Assembly: GCF_016920785.2 (NCBI RefSeq)
Contig: NW_024609846.1
Coordinates: 90,174,570 to 90,238,569 of the forward strand
DNA from: Ixodes scapularis
Taxonomy: Eukaryota; Arthropoda; Arachnida; Ixodida; Ixodidae
Direction: 5' to 3'
Length of the DNA: 64,000 nt
Shown here in pieces: positions 53,306 to 64,000 of this stretch. A program made the position numbers and the translations under genes. The stretch's first letter is position 1. The number at the start of each line of letters is the position of its first letter. Below the pieces are notes generated by a model. The model did not search any database, was not told where the DNA came from, and saw only the letters and a list, made by a program, of their open reading frames with translations.

Positions 53306-55442
53306 ACTTTTGTCCTCGTCTAAAAAGCGCTGCCATGCCTTTGGCAACCCAAGGCATTCGAACAGCGAGTAGAGACCATAAAGAGCTAGCCTTCACGTAC
53401 CCCTAATCCTTCTAATCAGAGAACGGCGCTCTGGTGTTCCTCCGCGCTCCCATCTCCTCCTCCTCCTCTCTCTCTTTTCCTATCCGTATTGGGTCCAGAT
53501 AAACACCGTGCCGTTGATTGAGTCGCAAGATTAACGAAACAAACGCGTAAAGTGGTCGAATACTTCTCACACCCCACAATTAGTTACGATAAAAAAAAAA
53601 AAACGAGGTTTGTCCAGAATTGATTTGAAGAAAAAAAAAAAGGGGGGGGGGGGTAGAGAAAGAGACAGACCGACTCGTTTTTAATTGCTTCTTGCCGTAA
53701 AACACCACGCACCGAAGCAAAATCGGATTGATGTTTTGAGTCCTAGGAATAGTTAGAATTTATTGTGGTCCTAATCTAGTAAAAGTTGGGATTTCGGAGT
53801 CTGAATTACTTAGAACATTAGGGAAAGTTTTACAAATAATTGTGTTATGTGCGTAATAACTGGAAGCGATCTTGGAGTGTAAATTATTTAGAAATTGAGC
53901 GTTAGACTGAGCAGACTTGACGCTACAGTTCACACGGAGCTTTTCGGTGTTTGTGCCGTTGTACATTGACAGTGACTCTGAATGAGCTGGTCTATAACGG
54001 GTCCTGTTCGGCACGTGAACCCCCCACACTAACCATGCAGGTCATATAAAATGTTACCTGCATGGAGCGTTTTTGTGCGCTATTCGAACGCGTCGACGTC
54101 AAAACGGCGTCATTTCGGGCGCGCGCGCTCGGTTTCGTTGATTTGCCTGTTTCTCGCCGAGCGAGAAAAAAGTGCTGGCTTGGCGCCGACGTCGGAAGTA
54201 GCAGTCTGCTATCACCAATGGGCCAATCCATGCCAAAGGAAACGGGGCAATCTTGTTATGTCTGGGATGTGTACGAAAAAATTAATTTAAATAAAAAACC
54301 TCAAAATTACAAAAACTATATTTTGTGAAAAAAGAAAAACAACCTTATTTTTACTGATATTATGTTTTACAATTCCGAAATTTGCATAAAACCTGTATAA
54401 TTAAAAAAACAAAAAAGAAAAAACATTGCGAAAAAACGATTGCGTATTAGACAAATTTAAGTTCGCACCTAATTTCTTAATAACATGCCCTATCTTACAG
54501 TAAAATACAAACATTAAAAAACGCCATTTTTAGTCCAAATAGAAGCTAAAAAAAGAAAAACAGACTTTTTTTTTTTTTTTCTTGTTAAATTAGAGTTGAG
54601 TGTTAGCTACAATACTTTTTTTCGTTTGTTCTCTAAACTGAATTGCACGTGTTAAATCTGCAAAGCGTCATTTTGTAGCGCTTTAATTAAATGGCAAAAT
54701 CTCCGGCTTATGCAGAAACGGCCTTATTGAGAGCTGGAAAACTTAAGGGGGCATCGGGGCCCGAAACTTTCGATATAGCCAAAAGTTCAATCCACCTCAC
54801 CTGTCCAACATATAAAGAAATTATAAAAGGACTTTTTGTTTCTGCTAAAAAATCACTATTTTTATTATTATTATTATTATAATAATAATTATTATTATTA
54901 TTATTATTATTTTAAGATAAGCCTTTCTGATTGTGCAATCCATGCGCCCGCTTCGTACGCGACGCACGCTGGCGTTCGCCAACGATGTGTCAACGGTGCG
55001 AGACGCCCCCGCAAGGTCTTTAACGTTCTCCTGAAAACACGTTTTATTCACTTGATGTAGACGTTCTCCTGACTTCTATGCAGGCATATACCTTACGTAA
55101 AGATACTGGCGTCTTAATTTTTCTCTACTTCTGCTCAAGTAACTTCCGACGGACGCAAACCTGCATTCGTCTGCTTCCCGAGTTTGTAACTATCAAGAGG
55201 GGGAAAAAAACACTCCAAGCGGGTCACGCTTCAGAAATGCCGTTCCTTCGCTTGTCTACCGGGAATGATTGGAAAGAAACGAAATGTTTATGTGAGAAAA
55301 ATAGCACAGAAGGCGAATATGAGCTCGCAATATGCGGTGAATGAGGAACCTAACTGGGAAGCAGCCCAACTGACCATTTTTAAAAAAATCAGTGCCATCT
55401 GGGTGGCTCAAAAAGCAGTTTTACTTTCGACGATCTTAGCCC
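53306..55442. other. non-genic stretch with simple repeats
   Basis: It includes G12 at 53642-53653, T-rich DNA near 54565-54580 and a foldback (ATT)n/(AAT)n tract at about 54859-54913. No gene seen. Confidence 0.45.
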
Positions 55443-55690
55443 CAATGGACGTCTCTCGGCTGCAGATGAGAAATTTAGCCAGTGCAATAGCACTGCCAGC
55501 TTGGGGTTTTCAACGTGCACCACGCAGCAGTGATACCCGGCTGCACGCCGGCACGTTGCTCATCCAGATCGAAACGGCCAGGGGTGGGGATTGAACCCAT
55601 GGGATCCCTGGCTTCTGCAACGCGAGTTTTCGATCCAAGTGCCCCGAGCTGGAGTGCGCTAACAGACTCGGCCAGCGGTCCGTCTCATCT
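55443..55690 (-). mobile_element. tRNA-derived SINE, copy C (full length)
   Basis: On the minus strand it reads GGACCGCTGGCCGAGTCTG, TTAGCGCACTC (A-box region), a long variable-arm-like segment, then GGGTTCAATCCCC (B-box, about 55586-55598). The family body follows, CGTTTCGATCTGGATGAGCA to GGCTAAATTTCTCATCTGC. The long spacing between the boxes fits a tRNA with a long variable arm (Ser or Leu). It is the most complete of the three copies and orients the family. Confidence 0.8.
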
Positions 55691-57280
55691 TTTATATCCG
55701 CCATTGGGCAACAACAGCAACAAAAAAGATTAAAGCTGTCAAAAAACAAAAAACCCACAGACAAAAATGGAAGTTCCCTCCAAACACCTAAAGCCACTTT
55801 TTTTTTTTCTTTTTTTGTCTCCATCGACGGCAATATGGGCTACGTACCCTTCTCAGCCGATGCAATGCACATCGCGGACGACACAGTATGTTCCTCCGTG
55901 CGCAGATGTCGTCGTCGTCATATACGAGCACGAACACCATTCCAAGACGCCCGCGGTGCAGGCAGCACAGTCTATGTGTTCGGGGCGGTTCGGGGAGACT
56001 CCCCAGCGCTCGCTATACCGGCGAAATCTTACAAACTTCCCCATTCCGAGAAAAGTCGAAAACCTTTCCAAAGCACTTTCACCGCCATTTATGTCCACCC
56101 AAAACTCTAATCTCCCACGCGCGCACACATGAAAAAAAAAGAAAAGAAAAATATAGATAGAAAGGAGGTGGTTGCTTTCAGAACGAAACGCTGAAGCAGG
56201 TATATAGGGATAGCCGCCAATGTCCGTCCGCCTGTATTCCCGGTCCATATCCCCTAGCTTCCCGATGTTGTTCTTTTTTTGTGCCGTTGTCGATTTTTCG
56301 TTCCGAGGCACCTTGTATACCTTCTAAAATCGGGAGCGCATTTCGCGGTTGCGTCCAGGAGGTTTCAAGCCTGGATCGGGCGCGGCGAAGTGGCAGCGGC
56401 AGCGACGACGTGTTCTTCTTCGGGGGAGGAAGGGGGATCGGACTATCTCCATCGGACGAGCCGTTTGGATGGGACGCTTGGGACTCGAAAATGCGTCTTT
56501 ACTTTTATTTATTTATTTTTTTGGTTGGGGGAGGGGGGGGGGGGGGGTTGCAAGATTTTCGTCTAAACGTGAAAGCAGCGGGCTAGCTTCTATAACACCG
56601 AGGTGCCGTCAGCGAGTGTGATAGGGACAGGCGCGCCTCCACCGGAACTATCGCGCGAAACCGCGGCACTGTCGCTTAGAAATGTCCGCGTGTTTCTTTC
56701 CTCGGCGGCTTTTTGTTGCAGAGGAAGCCCGCCGAAAGCAGCTCTGGATCGCGTTACGTACAGCATTGGACTGTGCAGCCACCTGCGTCTTCTCATTGTT
56801 TTTTTTTTTTTTTTTCTATCGTTGCAAGACGGAACGAAACGCGCGCCCTCTTTATCACCTCCACAATTACAGAGGCGAAGGCTGTACGAGCAACGCCGGC
56901 TGAGTAAGTTTGACTGGTGGCCCCACACAACGAGAGCAACCCCAAAAGTAGAACTTTCAAAAGGAATGAAGTCAGTCTTCCTGCTTCCCGTCACGAGAAG
57001 GAACGAAGGTACGGGGTGCCGACATCGGCAATCGCCCATCACCGTTCGGTACAAGTCGACGAGATACAGTTTAGTATCGTATCTGTGGGAATTAATGGCT
57101 GAGCTCTTACTGCGGCTAAATAAAAAGCTCGATGAAAAAAAAAAAAAAAAAAAACACGCCCCGTTCGCGCCAGTATACCGAGGCGAATATGTTGAACTGA
57201 ACGCGCAAGCTGACTGACGCACAGGTCAAATTCTCGAACCACCAGTACAAGTAGTAGAAAAGACGATGTGTCGTTCGTTT
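55691..57280. other. non-genic stretch with long overlapping frames
   Basis: Frames of about 200 codons overlap on opposite strands at 56590-57222 and 56603-57217, both crossing T- or A-homopolymers, so at most one could be real and neither has a recognised motif. Splice-like signals occur (56880 CACAATTACAG, 56905 TGAGTAAGT) but do not build a gene. G15 lies at 56533-56547. Confidence 0.35.
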
Positions 57281-57779
57281 AGGGTGCCTCAATGTTGCTA
57301 AACTGACAGCCCTGCCAGAGTGAGGACAACTCTGACGTCTGCTCGACAAACCGCTATCTTGCCTCCCACTCATATAGTAGCCGTTTGTCAGCTATTTGCG
57401 CAGTTATTTAGCATTACCCCCAACAGGAATGACGCGGGAACTTCAAGAACAGGGAACATCACGTGTTCCGTCGTGTTTGTTTTCCGCGCTACATCTAACG
57501 ATAATGCGAAAACGTTGCACAGATGACCGCATCTGCGATGCTTCGTTGCATTTCCGAGTCGATGAAGCCTCCGCTTGAAATAATTTATCCCGACCTCACC
57601 AAGTACTTTATAATTCGGCATTTTTACGGGCAAAAGCCGATCCACTAATCTCACGTATACGAGGTCAACACATCGCGTGAGGCAAAATAGTGGGCGCGAC
57701 CGAAAAGGCGACACTAGTTCTACCAAAGGATGTCGTCACTCTGGCAAGGCGCAGCAAGCAAGCGACATTGAGGCACTCT
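57281..57779. mobile_element. 499-bp element with terminal inverted repeats
   Basis: AGGGTGCCTCAATGTTGC at the left mirrors the right end GCGACATTGAGGCACTCT. Further inside, CCTGCCAGAGTGAGGACA and CTATCTTGCCTC each have inverted counterparts at the right. No target duplication was found, so the superfamily is open. The minus frame 57388-57726 lies within it and is not a gene. Confidence 0.7.
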
Positions 57780-57959
57780 GCGGTCGTCCAAAGTAAAGTG
57801 ACAAACAATACAAGAAAAACAAATCCACAAAATTACACAAAAAAATGAACATCCTAGATATGTCTTAATTGCGTTTTTTTTTTTTTTTTCATTTGTGGGG
57901 GAGGTAGAGGGAAGAAAGGGTAGGCCTTGTTCACAATACTTCCCAATGATGCCAATTTA
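57780..57959. other. non-genic spacer
   Basis: It contains a T17 run near 57874-57890; nothing else. Confidence 0.5.
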
Positions 57960-59175
57960 AACACATTTTCCCTCGCGTTTTCCCCGCGCGACTCTTAAAA
58001 AGGACGCAGTCATTCATCGCGATGTCGCAGCACGCACCCCGCCGCGTTTTAATCGAACAAAAGGCGCGCGCAGCGCACGCGTCGAAGACCGCGTCCGTTC
58101 AACAACACACCGCGGTGTAGTCCCGCAGCAGGAAAGAAACAGCGCACACAAAACACACCGTCAATTTCGCGGCTCTTCTACAAGCATCCGATTCTCGCGC
58201 GGCAGCACTGCAAACGTTGAAATTTAGCAAAAGAAATGCACACCCGTCAGTTATTATTATTTTTTTTTTTTTGCACCCCCTTTTCTTTTTTGGACGCCCA
58301 TTGCCGCGTTGTCGTCACCGCTGCAAAGAGCCACAAAACGCAGGCGACGACGACGTCGTCGTACTACAACACACCGCTGCGTTCTGCCTCGGTACACCGC
58401 CGCGCGTTCGGGGCTTCTTCCATGCAGAGCGCCCGCGTCTCGCGGATCCCGTCCGCGGACGCGCATTTTTCAGCCACGACGGCGCGAACGCCAAGAACGC
58501 CCATACCGCGTTGCCGCCTCCTTCATCCGTCAGAGCGCGAAAAGAGAGAGAGAGAGAGGGACATAGCTGCGTTCGGACTGAGGATAAAAAAGAGAGCGAG
58601 CATCTATTAGAAGAACGAGTGCTGCGGTTTGCTAAAGCGACGCTTACAGCGCTTTAAGAACGAACAAAGGAGTCGGGGCGAAATCGCGGCGGGACCAAGG
58701 TCTGAGAAAACGACGGCGCGCGCGCGAGCGATCGTCTCAAAGACAAACTGCAGCGTTGAAGAAAAATAAAAATAAAAATAAACGATAAACAGAGGAAGGC
58801 AAGAGAGGAAAGAGGTCCTCTCTTGTCGCTCCTGGAACGAGCGGGGAACCCGGGTTTGGGACACAAGGGCCCAGCGGGATGTCCCATGGTGTTCTAGAAA
58901 GACAGGGCCGGGGAAACACAAAAGGACAGAACGGCACGTCGCGCGTTTGCGGAGTCTCGTCGGTCGGAGCTGCGAACAGAAATGTCCCGCAGAGACAGCC
59001 ATCGTGTGTTCGCCCCCTTTTCTGGAGACGGGCCAGTACGTGCCATCGTAATGTATGTCTTCCCCGCGAAATTTGGTTGCGAAGGCGAGGGTGAGCTTCG
59101 CTTGCCGAGCGGACGCACGCGTCTGCTTGACAAGCGGCGTTGGGCGTCGATTAATTTCGAACCACTTTAATGCGC
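57960..59175. promoter_or_regulatory. CpG-rich block, possible promoter region
   Basis: A third CpG-rich block (for example CGCGCGCAGCGCACGCG near 58066 and GACGACGACGTCGTCGTAC near 58346). Near its right end an ATG at 58982 opens a 62-codon + frame starting MSRRDSHRVFAPFSGDG, ending at 59170, with a possible splice donor inside (GAGG|GTGAGC). The longer minus frame 58607-59287 (226 codons) has no motif. No product assigned. Confidence 0.3.
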
Positions 59176-59709
59176 TAGCTGTTTTCTTCTTTGGTCGATT
59201 TAAATTAATTCGGAAGGAAAACACGTGAGTGTGTGTGTGTGTGTGTGGGGGGTGGGGGGGGGGGGGGGTTAGTATACACAGGCACAAAGCTTGACGCTAG
59301 GAAAATTGATTTGACTGCACGTGTGTTCACGATGGAAAATAGGAACCACCTAGATATTTCCTTCCCTTGCATCAGATCGCCTGCTTGGACTCCATTATGA
59401 ACTGCAGGTTTGGTTCAATAAACAGTCTCTCTCTCTTTCTTTCAAACTCACCAAGTTAGTCCAAAAATGGGAAAGAAAAACAAGAAATAAGAAATAGAAA
59501 TAGAGTAGTGATGCATAGAGGGTATGCAACCTACGGCAAAGCTCCGGCTTCGTCTCGAAGAATAACAATCCTTTCCAGACTACATCAAATGACACTGAGA
59601 TTTGACGCGAATGCGGACGGCACCACCCCAGATTTATTAGCACTCTTATCAAATTTTCTGAGTCCAGTCAAATATGAGGGTCGAAGTGACGCCGGCCTCC
59701 CCAACTTTC
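59176..59709. other. non-genic stretch with simple repeats
   Basis: (GT)n at about 59227-59247 passes into a G-rich run to 59268. CAATAAACAGTCTCTCTCTC near 59417-59440 contains an AATAAA followed by a CT run, which could be a transcript or LINE end. Confidence 0.4.
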
Positions 59710-59726
59710 TTTTTTTTTTTTTTTTT
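59710..59726. repeat. poly-T (probable LINE poly-A tail on the minus strand)
   Basis: The T17 run borders the 3' side of the minus-strand LINE and is best read as its A-tail. Confidence 0.6.
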
Positions 59727-62165
59727 TCATATACCTACAGCGCCATGGAGCATTGCACTTGCAGTAAGAGGGGAAAGTTGACAATGAAAAATATAAGCAG
59801 TTACACAAAAGCTAAGAAAACAATAATAACATCCCATGAATATTTCAGTCTCACAACAAGGGTCAGGCTCCTTGAAATCGGTTTACGAAACACTACGAGA
59901 CTAGTGCTAAATAAAACCTATCGTTAGGAACAATGCTAATCACCGAGGCTGGCAAACCGTTCCAATCCCGTATTGTTTTAGAGAAGAAAAAAAAAAGAGT
60001 TCATATAAACATCAGTATTACAGCGGAATTCCTTAACCTTATACATGTGATCCTTTCGTTGCGATATGTAATGTGACGGATGAAAGTAGTTTTCACTGTC
60101 AATCCCAGCCCTATAATGAAATATCCTATTAAACAATTTGAGTCGAAGACTCTTCTTCCTAGAGCTTAACTCCTTCCATCCCAGTCTCTCTTCCGCACGT
60201 GACATACTAAGTCGCCCGTGATAATAGTTTAACAGAAAACGGGAAGCCCGGTTTTGTACTTTTTCTAGCTTAGTTATTTGAATAGCAATCTAAGGGTCCC
60301 CATATAGCGCAAGCATATTCTAAAACTGAGCGAGAATACTTTATAAACAATATAATCAACGTGGTTATTCCAACTTATAGGGTCAAGGTTAAGAATACCC
60401 CAAAATATTTCGATTCGCAGGCAAAAATGACGAGTTCGTCAATATTTGTATAAGCACCGAAGGATGGAACAAGACGTCTAGTAAAAAGAATATGAACAGT
60501 TTTTTTTTTTAATTAATATTCATTTTCCACAGTTTGCACCAATCAGTGATGGCATTTATATCTGCCTGTAGAATGTCAATGTCATCACTCTCTCTCGTAT
60601 TTTTCGATAACCAACACATTTGTCCGCAAACAGGCGCATTGAAGATGACACAACATCGTATCCAATATACCAGCCTTTTATCAATGTTTGTAACCGTGAA
60701 GTTTCGCTATTAACAAATCGTAAAAGATAACATCATAGGCCTTGTTGAAGTCGATAAAAAAAAAGCAGTCAATACTGTCACGGCCATCAAGAGCCTTAAC
60801 CAGTTCATGTACAAACTATGTTAACTGTGTCACACACGAGTAACCTTAGCGAAATCCATGCTGGGACGAATGCAGTATTCCCGGAGAATTTAAGTGATAG
60901 ATTATGTCTGCGTATAAAATGTGCATAATTACCTTACAAGCGAAACTAGTTAGTGAAATTGGACGGTAATTTGTGACTACATTCCTAGGACCTCCCTTGT
61001 GTTCCGGAACCACCCGACCAAGCTTCCAATTTAGCGGTACAATGATGCGGTATTTAAATATTGCCCAAAAAGAACCAAAAAAAAAATACAGACATATTAT
61101 ATCAGAGCATGACTTCAGAATACAGGGAGAAATGTTATCGGGGCCCTGTTGCCTCGCTTACATCCAGTTAATTTAAAAGCTTCTCTTTTCCTTTTACTTA
61201 GCGTAATCAACAGCATCTTAGTCTCAAAGGGCGCATCGAAGGAAACATCCAGCTGTGCAAACGGGTTAAACACGGAATAAAAAAAAAAAAATCAGAATCT
61301 GAGCTTTATCAGTATCACTTTGCAAAAAATTGTCACCCTGTTTAAGCGGTGGAACGGAGATAACAATTACTCCAGGGTTATTCTTCACCCTCTCTTCCAA
61401 TGTTTCAAAATATAGTTGTTTGGATGTTTGAATACTAGTTTTCACGTATACAGTTAGTTCGCGTAGCTTGGCAAGATCGCCTGCAAGTTGAGTGCTACGG
61501 TACTTTAGGAACGCCTTTCGCTTCTTTTTAATTAGGCTACGGATCTGGCGATATACCCAAGCTTTGTCACGTGGACGCCTGCGAGTAAGCACAGAAGAAG
61601 AAACAAAGCTATTAGTTAGTAGTTTTGTTTTTTTTTATTCCTAAAAACATGCAACAGATCCTCGATATTCAGTTCCTCAGCCAACGTTTCGAAGGTTGGA
61701 AAATACGGGTAGAGTGTACTAGACAAAGTATATACAGTCTCCGGCAATATGAAAGACCCACTCGGAGCGCGTGGCCGAGGCGGGGGCTGGCGGGGGCGCT
61801 GCGAGCGCTCCGGGCAATTCCATTCTGCTTCGAGGAAAGGACGCTTACTCGGGATCAGCTAAAGCGAAACGCGCTTATCAGACTGTGCTGAGCTCCGAGT
61901 GAGCGTCCTCCCCTCGAAGCAGAATGGAATTGCCCGGAGCGCTCGCAGCGCCCCCGCCAGCCACCGCCTCGGCCACGCGCTCCCAGTGGGTCTTTCATAT
62001 TGCCGGAGACTGTACATACATTAGTATTTGCTATGTTAGCATCTGCCACGAATACTAATTGTCGCTGATGCCAGGAATGACATGTGTGTTTGAGATAATG
62101 TCTGGAGTGTTGGATAAAAGTAAATCTAGAATGTGACCGGTTTGACCCTTTTGCATTGGTTCAAA
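59727..62165 (-). pseudogene. degenerate 5'-truncated LINE (Jockey/CR1-like), endonuclease and reverse transcriptase
   Basis: Reading leftward, broken frames show, in order: the endonuclease end (ILDLLLSNTPDIISN, THVIPGISDN; last catalytic-type His replaced or lost); a linker (RSLIKKKRKAFLKYR ... RVKNNPGV); the RT fingers (VPLNWKLGRVVPEHKGGPRN, NYRPISLTSFACKV, SQHGFR); palm motif A (FFFIDFNKAYDVI, 60731-60770); motif C as FADKCVGYR instead of FADD (about 60619-60632); LQADINAITDWCKLW; LEYACAIWGP; LEKVQNRASRFLLNYYHGRL; and the C-terminal LFNRIFHYRAGID with IRDWNGLP. Motifs A and C are only about 100 bp apart, so part of the palm is deleted. It is inactive and contains a nested MITE. Confidence 0.85.
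61735..62012. mobile_element. TA-flanked foldback MITE nested in the LINE
   Basis: Arms of about 115 bp mirror each other almost perfectly: CAGTCTCCGGCAATATGAAA and TTTCATATTGCCGGAGACTG at the ends, GGGCAATTCCATTCTGCTTC and GAAGCAGAATGGAATTGCCC inside. TA flanks it at 61733-61734 and 62013-62014. It separates the endonuclease end of the LINE from the linker, so it inserted after the LINE. Likely Tc1/mariner-type. Confidence 0.88.
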
Positions 62166-63603
62166 ACGTACGGTTCAACGCTTCGGCACATGCGCTTAAA
62201 TTAGAATTTCAACTGAAAAACAAACATCGCAATGGTCCCAATAATATTAATTGGGGTTGTGTGCATATTTATACAGCCTGTAGTTAATCAGTCATCTTTA
62301 AAAGTTACGACGAGTTTTGAAAAATGGCTGACCAACTACAGGGAATATTTAAAATGAGAGTCATAAAATATCAATAAAAAAGTAATGCAACTTTCGGACG
62401 CTAATAATTTTTATTCCACGGCTCTACAAATGTTTCGCATTGAATTCTATAAGCTATCCTACCAAAAGAAAAAAAAAACCGATATGACTTTTTGCTTTCT
62501 GGATTATGGAACTGGAATTTTATCTGGATTCTGTGTGGATTTCAGGTTTTTATAAATTATTTTTTGGTCCGCAATCTGAATTTCCGGTTTCCAGAAGCAA
62601 TTCCAATCATATTTCCAGTTCCGTAACTCAGATAGTGAAACGTTATACTGGGTTTTTCGGTAGGGATATATTTACATAAATTGCTGACTTCCGTTTTTCT
62701 TAACCAAAGATCGTAATCTTTCCGATGATTGTAACTACCTGGGTATCATGAAACACAAATCGATTATAATTTTGATATTCCATTGAAAACTTTCGATTCC
62801 ACGAAATGTCTCAGAAAGTAGGCCATGTGGTCGGAACACTAATGTAAATGCAGCAGTTGTGTGAAGTGCGGGCGATAGTCTCACATCAGCTGACGTTGAC
62901 CCGCAGAGCCTGTGTATTGTGCCACAGTAGTTAAAAAAAGTTACCACAAAAGCAAAAAAGGAAAAAAAAAGGAGCTTTACGAGCAAGGTAAACGAAAGCG
63001 ACAGAAGCCGCATCTAAAGTGTACCACATACGCCGCGTGCGCTTCTCCCTTTACCTAAGCCGATGGCATGTTCATGCTCACCATAAAGATAACTCGCTAA
63101 ATTGCTATGGATTTTTAGCAATTTACGAATTCTGAGTAACTTTCGGCATTAGATTACTTCCCCATCTACAGTGGAGGGTTTTAAATTAACGCACGCAAAA
63201 AGAAGTGGCGTCGTTGTCATGCACTACTCAAAAACGCACTACGGACTCGGCGCACGCGCAGCGGTGACGATCCTATCTTCCTCTCTCTCTTTTGTACGCA
63301 AAGCGTTTCCGTACTATGTTTTAAAACTCGCTAGTTACTCGATTGTCGACAGTGTGTTTCGACTCCCATTATCGGCATGGATACCATTGACAGATTTTGT
63401 CTGCGTATAACTTGGTGAGCGGAGCAAGCATAAGCTTTCCTTAACAATCACGCGGTTTAAATTCCTGTAACAGAAAGACCAAGCGCAAACAACGCCTCGA
63501 CACCCCTTCAGGAGCTCACGTTGCCATGCCGGGGGAGCAATAAAGTGCAACGTATGTGCGAAGACAAATTTACTGTGTTTGTATGAGCGCAAAAATAAAC
63601 AAC
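62166..63603. other. non-genic AT-rich stretch
   Basis: The LINE cannot be traced beyond about 62165. The rest is AT-rich with no recognised gene; TTCCGGTTTCCAGAAGC- and ATTTCCAGTTCCG-like pieces near 62580-62630 are irregular repeats. Confidence 0.45.
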
Positions 63604-63920
63604 GCATATCCGAGCGTTCAGTTTCCGCCCAAATGTAAAGCTAGCGGTGCCAACCAGATGCCGAAGTTTAAAAGTCATAGGTGATATTCCGAAAATTTAA
63701 ATTCCAGGTATCGGCCAACAATGCTTATGGTACATGGAGCTGAATGGCGTCAGCTACTGGGTACAAGCCCATTTTCCCATTGAAGTTTTCAGAAAATCAC
63801 GTATAACTCCTGAATAAGATAACGATTCATTCTAAACCTTTGGTATATGGTTCGGAAAGCTAGTTACATTTTGGCGGAGACTGAGGGCTCGGCGAAACGT
63901 TGTTTATTTTACGGTGGAAA
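63604..63920. mobile_element. TACAG-family foldback MITE, diverged copy
   Basis: CCGAGCGTTCAGTTTCCGCC, CAACCAGATGCCGAAGTTT, TTTTCAGAAAATCACGTATA and GGCGAAACGTTGTTTATTTT follow the same order as in 49957-50432, with many substitutions; the outermost termini are lost. Confidence 0.7.
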
Positions 63921-64000
63921 AATACAACAGCAGTAGCCCTCTACTACCCGTACTGCCCAAGAAAGAAAGAGAGAAAAACAAAAAAAAAAACCTTTAGAGC
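63921..64000. other. right edge of window
   Basis: GAAAGAAAGAGAGAAA and A-rich simple sequence; nothing else. Confidence 0.6.

Noticed and set aside
56590..57222. Frames of about 200 codons on both strands
   Set aside because: They overlap almost completely in opposite orientation, cross long T/A homopolymers and show no family motif.
58607..59287. 226-codon minus-strand frame
   Set aside because: It runs through GT and G simple repeats and an AAATA repeat, and its residue content follows local base composition.

Overview
This window looks like intergenic or intronic DNA from a large, repeat-rich animal genome, most likely a chelicerate and plausibly a hard tick. There is no operon-like gene packing, no long intact gene and no rRNA. 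The sequence is dense in tRNA-derived SINEs, degenerate non-LTR retrotransposons, hAT elements and many short inverted-repeat elements, with long A/T and unusually long G/C homopolymers. The tick assignment rests mainly on the tRNA-Ser-like SINE, which recalls the Ruka-type SINE known from ticks, and could not be tested by a search.

Layout. 0-5 kb: a SINE copy at the left edge, then a 2-kb element flanked by TTAA that carries a THAP zinc-finger first exon on the minus strand and is probably a Kolobok-like DNA transposon. 5-13 kb: inverted-repeat elements, including a near-perfect 285-bp hairpin, a 715-bp TTAA element and two copies of a TA-flanked element, plus one signal-peptide-like exon with a good splice donor. 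15-18 kb: a CpG-rich segment with a candidate minus-strand exon, then a minus-strand reading frame split by a complete hAT element with perfect 8-bp target duplications. 19-20 kb: a tRNA-Ser 3' fragment and a second hAT element with perfect 8-bp duplications. 20-34 kb: a CpG-rich block, microsatellites, a pair of RFX-type X-boxes, a degenerate CACGTGACGTCAT array and a LINE C-terminal fragment.

34-46 kb: a group of small elements with TTA or TAA target duplications. One of them interrupts a 70-codon reading frame that becomes continuous again when the element and one duplication are removed. This part also holds a 15-bp minisatellite and a second SINE copy. 46-57 kb: a 1.2-kb foldback element, a 476-bp TA-flanked element with relatives at 38.2 and 63.6 kb, a third hAT element and a third SINE copy. 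57-64 kb: a 499-bp inverted-repeat element, a CpG-rich block and a 2.4-kb degenerate LINE on the minus strand with recognisable endonuclease and reverse-transcriptase motifs and a nested 278-bp element.

No complete host gene could be assigned. The best-supported protein-coding signals are the THAP exon, which is part of a transposon, the LINE fragments, and two candidate host reading frames broken by transposons. Coordinates of repeats were read by eye and boundaries may be off by a few bases.
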